From contig WLEH01000081.1 of assembly GCA_009704345.1 (NCBI GenBank), forward strand, positions 1 to 5,663: a DNA stretch of 5,663 bases, given 5' to 3'. The position numbers and the translations under genes are program-made. The DNA is from Actinomycetota bacterium. Lineage in GTDB: Bacteria > Actinomycetota > Actinomycetes > S36-B12 > UBA5976. The notes beneath the pieces are model-generated. The model was given only the letters and a program-made list of their open reading frames with translations. It made no database searches and was not told where the DNA came from. The stretch's first letter is position 1. Every line of letters begins with the position of its first letter. Positions 1-5,196 of this stretch are shown here, piece by piece.

Positions 1-1
1 C

Positions 2-649
2 CCGTGGATTGAGGGTGCCGAAAATATTCCTAAAACTGGTGCTGCAATTTTGGCGCCAAACCATTTGTCATTTATTGATTCCATTGTGGTTCCGCTAGCA
101 ACGTCGCGCCGGGTAACTTTTTTAGCAAAAGCAGAATACTTTGAAGGAAAAGGCTTAAAGGGCTTTCTTACTCGAAATTTTTTTAGAAGCGCTGGGCAGA
201 TTCCAGTTGAGCGAGGAACGGCACGAGCATCAAATGCACTTACGGCCGCTGCCAAAGTGCTGCAAAATGGTGGACTAATTGCGCTTTATCCCGAAGGGAC
301 CAGATCGCCATCAGGAAAGCTGTATAAAGGCCGAACGGGCGTTGCGCGATTGGCACTGGAAAACAAAGTCCCAGTCATTCCAATAGGCTTACATGGCACT
401 CGCGAAATTCAACCGCCAGAGCGAAATATTCCGAAGTTAGGTCGAGTGGGAATTAAAATCGGTAAACCGCTCGATTTCTCGCATTTATACGATCAGCGTG
501 GCGAACGAGACACTTTGCGTGCGGTAACTGATGAAATTATGAAGAACATCCGCGAACTTAGTGACCAGCAGTATGTCGATATGTATGCCGAAGAAGCGCG
601 GCGCTTAATGGCTATTGAGAAGCGCGCAAAAAACAAGGCAGATAGCTAG
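2..649 (+). CDS. plsC: 1-acyl-sn-glycerol-3-phosphate acyltransferase (PlsC family), 5' end missing
   Basis: The product transfers a fatty acyl group to the sn-2 position of lysophosphatidic acid, giving phosphatidic acid for membrane phospholipid synthesis at the inner face of the membrane. The frame is open from the window edge, so the gene starts upstream; 215 residues are visible and roughly 20-40 N-terminal residues are probably missing against the usual 220-250. Counting from the first visible codon, the catalytic NHLSFID (HX4D, His21 and Asp26) is followed by GQIPVERG at 65-72, the substrate-binding YPEGTRS at about 96-102, and VPVIPIGLHG near 123-132. All four family blocks are therefore present in order. 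A TTG at position 50 is not a credible start because the conserved NH would follow almost at once and the upstream frame reads PWIEGAENIPKTG, typical of this family. The exact acyl or lysolipid preference cannot be read from the sequence. The gene ends with TAG, and 138 non-coding bases follow. Confidence 0.93.
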   Translation, partial: PWIEGAENIPKTGAAILAPNHLSFIDSIVVPLATSRRVTFLAKAEYFEGKGLKGFLTRNFFRSAGQIPVERGTARASNALTAAAKVLQNGGLIALYPEGTRSPSGKLYKGRTGVARLALENKVPVIPIGLHGTREIQPPERNIPKLGRVGIKIGKPLDFSHLYDQRGERDTLRAVTDEIMKNIRELSDQQYVDMYAEEARRLMAIEKRAKNKADS

Positions 650-712
650 CGGTCACGATCTTCTGATTGAAGAACTGCTTTGCATGGGTCGAACTGAGCC
701 GCCCGACTGAAT

Positions 713-740
713 TTGGGTAAATACAACCCTTAATTAGAGT
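713..740 (+). promoter_or_regulatory. possible promoter for tatAC
   Basis: In the 138-base gap between plsC and tatA there is a TTGGGT (713-718), then 16 bases, then TAGAGT (735-740), which fits the loose TANNNT form of a -10 element. The -35 matches consensus at only three of six positions. The predicted transcript would start near 747 and carry a leader of about 40 bases. No clear terminator for plsC was seen in this gap, so read-through from plsC is equally possible. Confidence 0.3.
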
Positions 741-776
741 TTTATCGGAAACCCTTTATCCTTATCACAACTGGAC

Positions 777-782
777 AGGAGG
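777..782 (+). promoter_or_regulatory. strong Shine-Dalgarno site of tatA
   Basis: AGGAGG lies five bases before the ATG at 788. It fixes the tatA start and contrasts with tatC and the DAHP synthase gene, which show no comparable site. Confidence 0.85.
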
Positions 783-787
783 CAGAG

Positions 788-973
788 ATGCCAAATTTGA
801 AGCCTACCGAGCTGATCATTCTCTTGGTCGTCTTGGTTTTGTTGTTTGGAGCAAAAAAGCTGCCCGATGCAGCTCGAGGCATTGGCCGATCGCTGCGAAT
901 TTTCAAGGCCGAGGTTAAAGCTCAAGATAGCGCTGAACTGGAAGACGACAAGAACACTGACGCTAAGTCTTAG
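788..973 (+). CDS. tatA: Sec-independent (twin-arginine) translocase subunit TatA
   Basis: TatA oligomerises in the cytoplasmic membrane to form the passage through which folded proteins with twin-arginine signal peptides are exported, after recruitment by TatC. The 61-residue product has the complete TatA plan: a short N-terminal segment with Glu8, a single hydrophobic helix at about 9-20, the hinge FG at 20-21 followed by AKKLPD, an amphipathic helix (ARGIGRSLRIFKAEV, about 29-43), and a short charged tail. The length is at the low end of the family and typical of actinobacteria. The start is set by AGGAGG five bases upstream. tatC follows after 20 bases, so the two are probably co-transcribed. 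No tatB is present in the window; it may lie elsewhere, or this TatA may serve both roles, which cannot be decided here. Confidence 0.95.
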   Translation: MPNLKPTELIILLVVLVLLFGAKKLPDAARGIGRSLRIFKAEVKAQDSAELEDDKNTDAKS

Positions 974-993
974 TAGCTGCGCATTGAAAACTT

Positions 994-1812
994 ATGCGTA
1001 GATTTGGTTTGCGAAAGCGTGATCCAAGCGCGGAGATGACGTTGATTGAACATCTTCGGGAATTGCGAAACCGCCTATTTCAAGTAGTTATTTTTTTAGT
1101 GACCGCAACGGTTGCCGGTTGGTTTCTATACGACTTTACCTTTGCATTACTAAAACGTCCAATAGATTTTGCTATTGCTGAAGCAGCAGCTGATGGCAGA
1201 GAGATTGGTTTAGTGCTTGCTGGCGTTGCAGACGCCTTTACGCTGCAACTAAAAATTTCTGCTACCTTTGCGCTAATCGTTACCGCACCAGTTTGGCTTT
1301 GGCACTTATGGCGATTTATTACGCCTGGACTACAGCGTAATGAGCGACGGTATGGGTTGCTATTCATGCTTTCTGCCATTCCGCTGTTTTTTGGCGGCGT
1401 TTATTTGGCATATACCGTGCTACCGATCGCTATGGAGTTACTGCTTGGCTTTACTCCGCAGGGCGTTTCAAACTTGCTACCAGTTGATCGTTATTTGAAC
1501 TTTTTCTTGCGAACGTTGATTGTTTTTGGTATCGGATTTCTGGTACCGGTCATTATTGTGATGCTCAGTTTTGCAAATGTGGTTTCCGGTTACACCATGG
1601 TTAAGTGGTGGCGACAGATTATTGTTGGGGTAGTCATATTTGGCGCAGTTGCAACTCCAACTGGCGATCCGCTAAATATGATGATTCTGGCAGGGCCAAT
1701 GTTAATTTTAGTTTTTGGTGCAATTGGAATTGCTCGCTTGATCGACCGGCGCCGTGGTCGCACTGAAGAGTGGTCTGACAAGCTAAGTGACGATGAAGCA
1801 TCGCCCTTATAG
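994..1812 (+). CDS. tatC: Sec-independent (twin-arginine) translocase subunit TatC
   Basis: TatC is the polytopic membrane receptor that binds twin-arginine signal peptides and recruits TatA. The 272-residue product carries the family signature near its N-terminus (EHLRELRNRL at 19-28; Glu23 and Arg25 correspond to the signal-peptide-binding Glu and Arg of the E. coli protein). Six hydrophobic segments follow at about 29-47, 86-107, 121-145, 168-192, 207-221 and 227-248. The loop QRNERRYGL contains the conserved Glu (117), and TPTGDP near 221-226 holds the conserved Asp. The C-terminal tail is short and charged (RRRGRTEEWSDKLSDDE). A TGA at 985-987 excludes any earlier start in frame. No Shine-Dalgarno is visible before the ATG, so translation may depend on coupling to tatA 20 bases upstream. 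ATG at 1036 is less likely because its only purine-rich stretch directly abuts it. Confidence 0.95.
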   Translation: MRRFGLRKRDPSAEMTLIEHLRELRNRLFQVVIFLVTATVAGWFLYDFTFALLKRPIDFAIAEAAADGREIGLVLAGVADAFTLQLKISATFALIVTAPVWLWHLWRFITPGLQRNERRYGLLFMLSAIPLFFGGVYLAYTVLPIAMELLLGFTPQGVSNLLPVDRYLNFFLRTLIVFGIGFLVPVIIVMLSFANVVSGYTMVKWWRQIIVGVVIFGAVATPTGDPLNMMILAGPMLILVFGAIGIARLIDRRRGRTEEWSDKLSDDEASPL

Positions 1813-1833
1813 CTAGTCAAATCCAGGCAGCAA

Positions 1834-1839
1834 TACGCT
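1834..1839 (+). promoter_or_regulatory. candidate -10 element for a leaderless DAHP synthase transcript
   Basis: TACGCT matches TANNNT and ends six bases before the ATG at 1846, so the expected transcription start would fall on the A of the start codon. No Shine-Dalgarno is seen before this ATG. Both facts fit a leaderless mRNA as is common in actinobacteria. No convincing -35 was found, and the spacing could be chance. Confidence 0.4.
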
Positions 1840-1845
1840 TAGCGC

Positions 1846-3171
1846 ATGTCCCAAATCCAGTGGCCCGATCTTCCAGCAGCCCAGCAGCCACCTTGGCCTG
1901 ACCAAACCGAACTGCAAAAGGCTCGTGCGGAATTAGCCACATTGCCGCCACTTATCTTTGCAGGTGAGGCAGATCAACTAAGAAATTCGCTGGCTAAGGC
2001 GGCTCACGGTAATGCGTTTGTATTGACAGCAGGGGATTGTGCTGAAACTTTTAAACACAATACCGCTGATTCAATTCGTGGTCGATTGCGAACCGTGCTT
2101 CAGATGGCGGTGGTGTTAACTTATGGATCGACTTTGCCCGTTGTTAAAATTGGAAGAATAGCGGGACAATATTTCAAACCACGCTCTGGCGATAGTGAAA
2201 CTCAGAACGGTTTATCTCTGCCAGTTTATCGTGGCGACGCCGTAAATGATGTCGAGTTTACCGAAGCATCTCGCATGCCAGATCCATGGCGCATGATTCG
2301 GGCTTATCATGCTTCCAGCGCTACGTTGAATTTAGTTCGAGCCTTTACCCAGGGTGGTTATGCTGATTTACGCGAAGTGCATTCTTGGAACCAAGACTTT
2401 GTGCAACAATCAAAAACGGGTGAGAAGTACGAATTAATTGCCAGTGACATAGACCGAGCGTTGGCCTTTATGGAGGCTTGCGGAGTAGACCCAAGCGAAT
2501 TTAGAACTGTTGACTTTTACTCCAGCCATGAAGCTTTGGTGTTAGATTATGAAAAACCGTTAACTCGTGTCGATTCTCGTACTGGCAAGCTTTATGACGT
2601 CAGTGCCCACTTTCTATGGATTGGCGATCGCACCCGTCAACTAGATGGTGCTCATTTAGATTTTGCATCACGCATTTCAAATCCAATTGGTGTGAAGATT
2701 GGACCATCTACAACGCCAACAGAAATTACGAAAATTCTGGAAATGCTGGATCCGGATCGAACTTCTGGTCGGGTTACGTTTATTTCCAGAATGGGCGTTG
2801 GCAAGATTAAAGAATCACTCCCACCACTAATGACCGCTTCATTCAAGTCCGGACATCAGCCACTTTGGGTTTGTGACCCAATGCATGGCAACACCAGAAC
2901 AGCAACGACAGGTCACAAGACCCGTGAATTCTCAGATGTACTTGGTGAAGTGGTTGGGTTCTTTGATGTTTGTCGAGCCCTTGGGGTTCATCCAGGGGGC
3001 ATACATATCGAGTTAACCGGTGATGACGTAACTGAATGCACTGGCGGAATGGAAGGCTTGCTAGATCAAGATTTGCCTAGTCGCTATGAGACCGCTTGCG
3101 ACCCAAGGCTTAATCGGGTTCAGTCACTGGAATTGGCATTTCGAGTTTCTGAGATGCTCAAGGCTAGATAA
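1846..3171 (+). CDS. aroG: class II 3-deoxy-D-arabino-heptulosonate 7-phosphate (DAHP) synthase
   Basis: The enzyme condenses phosphoenolpyruvate with erythrose 4-phosphate to DAHP, the first and usually feedback-controlled step of the shikimate pathway to aromatic amino acids. The 441-residue product is a full-length class II (plant and actinobacterial type) enzyme. Metal ligands are visible as Cys65 (AGDCAE), His347 (DPMHGNT), Glu389 (HIELTGDD) and Asp419 (ETACDP); these equal the known M. tuberculosis ligands 87, 369, 411 and 441 with a constant offset of 22. The same offset places substrate-binding Arg104, Lys111, Arg262, Lys284 and Arg315. The enzyme should thus be active. The constant offset also implies no net loss in the inserted regulatory helices, while the N-terminal extension is about 22 residues shorter than in M. 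tuberculosis. The start is supported by WPDLPAAQQPPWPD, typical of the family N-terminus. The gene lies 33 bases after tatC and overlaps the next gene by one base (TAATG). The symbol follows the mycobacterial usage. Confidence 0.96.
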   Translation: MSQIQWPDLPAAQQPPWPDQTELQKARAELATLPPLIFAGEADQLRNSLAKAAHGNAFVLTAGDCAETFKHNTADSIRGRLRTVLQMAVVLTYGSTLPVVKIGRIAGQYFKPRSGDSETQNGLSLPVYRGDAVNDVEFTEASRMPDPWRMIRAYHASSATLNLVRAFTQGGYADLREVHSWNQDFVQQSKTGEKYELIASDIDRALAFMEACGVDPSEFRTVDFYSSHEALVLDYEKPLTRVDSRTGKLYDVSAHFLWIGDRTRQLDGAHLDFASRISNPIGVKIGPSTTPTEITKILEMLDPDRTSGRVTFISRMGVGKIKESLPPLMTASFKSGHQPLWVCDPMHGNTRTATTGHKTREFSDVLGEVVGFFDVCRALGVHPGGIHIELTGDDVTECTGGMEGLLDQDLPSRYETACDPRLNRVQSLELAFRVSEMLKAR

Positions 3172-3686
3172 TGCTCGCTGCAGTTGAAACTAAGCTTTTC
3201 AATCGCACCTTTTGGGTGATCATCACTGGGGCTAAATCAGATTTAAAGATAATTCGAAGTGGCTTTGGGCAGCTGAACAGGTTAATTGCAAGCTGGGAAG
3301 TAGAAGTATCCATCCGAACTAATTCCAAAATTCAAAATGCTATCTTGGCTTATCAGGATCGAAAGTTTGAGCCGATTACTGATTTTGAATTAGAACAACC
3401 AGGATCTGAATTTGCTAATCGAGTTTGGCGCGAAATATCAGCAATCCCGGTTGGTGAAACTATCTCTTATGGTGAATTAGCTAACCGAGCGGGAAGTTCC
3501 GCTGCGGTTCGAGCAGCTGGTACTGCCTGTGGTAAAAATGCGATTCCTATTTTCATCCCCTGCCATAGAGTAATTCCGGCAACTGGGGGAGTCGGCAATT
3601 ACGCATATGGGAAAAAACTCAAGGAACAATTGCTTGCGCACGAGCGCGGTAAGCACCATATTCGGAAATTAGCATCGCGAAAATAA
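3171..3686 (+). CDS. ogt: methylated-DNA--[protein]-cysteine S-methyltransferase
   Basis: This suicide DNA-repair protein removes alkyl groups from O6-alkylguanine (and O4-alkylthymine) onto its own cysteine. The 171-residue product has a short, poorly conserved N-terminal domain (about 1-75) and a complete C-terminal domain: ISYGELA (98-104), the Arg114 of AVRAAG that fills the space of the flipped base, Asn123, the active-site IPCHRVIP with Cys131, then TGGVGNYAYGKKLKEQLLAHE at about 138-158. The length matches stand-alone Ogt/MGMT proteins, and nothing resembles the Ada regulator domain. The ATG overlaps the stop of the DAHP synthase gene by one base. AAGG at 3160-3163 is a modest ribosome site seven bases upstream, so translational coupling is likely. 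The last 68 bases lie antisense to the end of the transporter frame on the other strand. The exact choice between the names ogt and mgmt is a matter of convention. Confidence 0.95.
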   Translation: MLAAVETKLFNRTFWVIITGAKSDLKIIRSGFGQLNRLIASWEVEVSIRTNSKIQNAILAYQDRKFEPITDFELEQPGSEFANRVWREISAIPVGETISYGELANRAGSSAAVRAAGTACGKNAIPIFIPCHRVIPATGGVGNYAYGKKLKEQLLAHERGKHHIRKLASRK

Positions 3687-4500
3687 TCAATCCGCCGCCA
3701 ATTGCTATCGGTGGTGTGATGACATCAGCCACAATGATTACTGAAAAAACAGCTCCCCAAACGGGCTCCAGGGTGAAAATAATTGCAGCCCTTACGGCAG
3801 AAACTTGCGCTTGCCCCCACGTTTGTAGCAGTAAAGCTAACGCGCCAGCACCAGCGCCAAGATAAATAAGTTCGTCCCAAAGTTGAACGGGTGGTAATTA
3901 CAACGTGCCTAGTATTGACGAAAGAACTAATGACATGGCTGCCACTACTGCCATCTGCATTGTGGTCATTGCCCACGCAATCTCTGGTCGTCCCCATCTG
4001 CTAAGAAATGTGATCTGCAAACTCCACATAAAAGCTGTTACCAGCGTGATGCTTTCGCCAAACCCAAATCCGACTCCGCGTAGCGTCATCACCGCTAGGC
4101 CAAACACCGCAACCAAAATTGCGGCCCAAGTTAAACCTCTAATTCGCTCTCGAAACAGCAATGCCCCAACTAATGGGGTAAAAACGACAAACATGCCTGC
4201 AATAAACCCTGATGCGGTAGCAGTTGTGTATTGCAAGCCCCAGCTCTGCAGTAAATAGCCACTACCAAGGAAAAAACCGATAAAGATTGAGTGTTTTCGA
4301 TCAATGGGGATTAACTCAAATACTGCTTTGGGTTTTAACAAAAACAAAATAATGACTGCGATCAGTGAGCGAAATAGCATCCCTGAAATCAAATCCATTT
4401 GAGTAACCACAACTTGGGTTATGGCAAACGAGCTACCCCAAAGTGCTGTTGCAATTAATAGAGCAATTGTGGCGAGTATTGGATGCGTTTTGGTGGCCAC
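3619..4500 (-). pseudogene. EamA-family (drug/metabolite superfamily) transporter gene with an in-frame stop
   Basis: The frame from GTG at 4500 to TGA at 3619 would encode 293 residues, the normal size of a ten-helix EamA permease built from two repeats, but codon 201 is TAA (3898-3900). The first part gives 200 residues with a full N-terminal repeat (ALWGSSFAITQ near 19-29; SGFIAGMFVVFTPLVGALLF near 97-116) and the start of the second repeat. After the stop, 92 further codons in the same frame are still well formed and include LIYLGAGAGALALLLQTWGQ and IFTLEPVWGAVFSV, the typical block of the second repeat. No frameshift is seen. A truncated 200-residue protein would lack about three helices and is unlikely to work. 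TAA followed by T is an efficient terminator, so programmed read-through is improbable. A one-base change such as CAA or TTA to TAA, or a sequencing error, explains it best. The substrate is unknown. A TAG four codons upstream excludes an earlier start, and no good Shine-Dalgarno is present. Confidence 0.85.
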
Positions 4501-4505
4501 TGCGG

Positions 4506-4512
4506 TAGCCTA
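4506..4512. promoter_or_regulatory. possible shared, symmetric -10 element for divergent promoters
   Basis: TAGCCTA reads as TAGCCT on the plus strand (4506-4511) and as TAGGCT on the minus strand (4512-4507), both TANNNT. Plus-strand transcription would begin near 4518, exactly where the 5' strand of the riboswitch outer helix begins. Minus-strand transcription would begin near 4500, on the G of the transporter GTG, giving a leaderless mRNA. The two predicted starts are 18 bases apart. No good -35 hexamer was found for either direction. Confidence 0.45.
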
Positions 4513-4516
4513 AGCC

Positions 4517-4615
4517 TCATCACACGGGAGTTCGCGCAATTGCGGGCTGAGAGGGCGAAAAGTTCGCCGACCGTAGGACCAGTCGGGTAATGCCGAATCG
4601 GGAGGAGTGTTATGA
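4517..4615 (+). promoter_or_regulatory. TPP riboswitch (THI element) controlling pnuT
   Basis: The segment has the conserved TPP aptamer landmarks in order: GGGAG (4526-4530), a small hairpin around CGCAATTGCG, the CTGAGA that reads the pyrimidine ring (4547-4552), a helix GGCGAA/TTCGCC (4554-4559 with 4563-4568), then ACC-AGT and CGGGTAATGCCG (4584-4595), which forms the pyrophosphate-sensing arm, and a closing GGGAGG. The outer helix pairs 4517-4525 with 4607-4615, eight of nine positions (one C-U mismatch at 4521/4611), and takes in the start codon at 4612-4614. Only the gene 4612-5196 follows. TPP binding should stabilise the outer helix and block translation. No terminator hairpin or separate expression platform is seen. 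Confidence 0.93.
4601..4607 (+). promoter_or_regulatory. Shine-Dalgarno of pnuT inside the riboswitch aptamer
   Basis: GGAGGAG ends four bases before the ATG at 4612. It coincides with the conserved 3' GGGA segment of the TPP aptamer and runs into the closing helix, so the ribosome and the ligand-bound fold must compete for the same bases. Confidence 0.8.
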
Positions 4616-5196
4616 CTGTTCTGTTTACAGCCTGGGGTTATGAAGTAACGCTGTTAGAGATGCTATCTGTAATTGCATCTATTGCAGCAATTTCGCTTGG
4701 AATAATTGGAACCAGATGGGCGTGGCCGCTATGGATTTTGGGTTCAGTGCTCTACGGCTGGTTGTTTCTTGAGTTTGATTTACTAGCCTCAGCTGCGCTG
4801 CAATTAGTTTTTATTGCAGCAGCCATCTGGGGATGGTTTGGTTGGGGATCTCAAGGAGCACAACCGAAGTTGCTATCGAACCGACATCGCAGCTACTGGC
4901 TCGGTTTCGCTATTCTCGCTTGGGCGGCACTAAATCCATTACTAAAGGAATTAGGCGCTGTTGCTACTCAATTGGATTCATTAATATTTGTGGGATCTCT
5001 GATTGCCCAAATACTGATGGTGATGCAACGAGCTGATGCTTGGATTATTTGGATTGTGGTAAATGTTATTGCAACAATTCATTATGGTCGACAAGAGCTT
5101 TACTTTACGGCCTTGTTCTATGCGTTATTAGTGATAATGGCAGCTCAGGGTTGGGTGCGATGGCTTCGCATGATGAAATCCAAATCATTGATGTAG
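4612..5196 (+). CDS. pnuT: PnuC-family transporter, probably the thiamine importer PnuT
   Basis: PnuC-type proteins are small membrane carriers that let vitamins pass by facilitated diffusion; nicotinamide riboside, riboflavin and thiamine variants are known, and uptake is driven by phosphorylation inside the cell. The 194-residue product has about seven hydrophobic segments and the family blocks: WPLWILGSVLYGWLFLEFDLLAS at 38-60, the GWFGW at 74-78, DSLIFVGSLIAQILMVMQR at 122-140 and WIIWIVVNVIATIHYGRQELY at 144-164, with the characteristic WxxWxxxN. The family call rests on these blocks; the substrate call rests on the TPP riboswitch directly upstream, since TPP-controlled PnuC homologues are the PnuT thiamine group. 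The start is fixed by GGAGGAG four bases upstream of the ATG and by the riboswitch boundary. The last 37 bases overlap the start of the downstream kinase gene, pointing to translational coupling. Many tryptophans line the helices, as expected for a carrier of aromatic ligands. Confidence 0.88.
   Translation: MTVLFTAWGYEVTLLEMLSVIASIAAISLGIIGTRWAWPLWILGSVLYGWLFLEFDLLASAALQLVFIAAAIWGWFGWGSQGAQPKLLSNRHRSYWLGFAILAWAALNPLLKELGAVATQLDSLIFVGSLIAQILMVMQRADAWIIWIVVNVIATIHYGRQELYFTALFYALLVIMAAQGWVRWLRMMKSKSLM

Noticed and set aside
50..52. TTG at 50 as the real start of the acyltransferase gene.
   Set aside because: The frame is open to the window edge with family-like residues upstream, and starting here would leave only four residues (Met-Ala-Pro-Asn) before the catalytic His.
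715..729. GGGT/ACCC small inverted repeat in the plsC-tatA gap as a terminator or operator.
   Set aside because: The stem is only four pairs and has no T-run; this is within chance.
3898..3903. Programmed stop-codon read-through at the TAA in the transporter gene.
   Set aside because: The stop is TAA followed by T, an efficient termination context, and no stimulating structure was noticed downstream. A mutation or sequence error is simpler.
3725..3997. A 90-codon open frame on the minus strand across the broken part of the transporter gene, as a possible separate gene or frameshifted tail.
   Set aside because: Its translation has no membrane segments or family blocks. The genuine continuation of the transporter is in the original frame after the TAA, so this frame is a shadow.
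3905..4258. A 117-codon plus-strand frame antisense to the transporter gene.
   Set aside because: It has no recognisable motif or ribosome site, and the opposite strand encodes clear EamA helices.
4612..5196. Naming the PnuC-family gene as a nicotinamide riboside transporter (PnuC).
   Set aside because: The TPP riboswitch directly upstream points to thiamine, and no NAD-related gene is adjacent.
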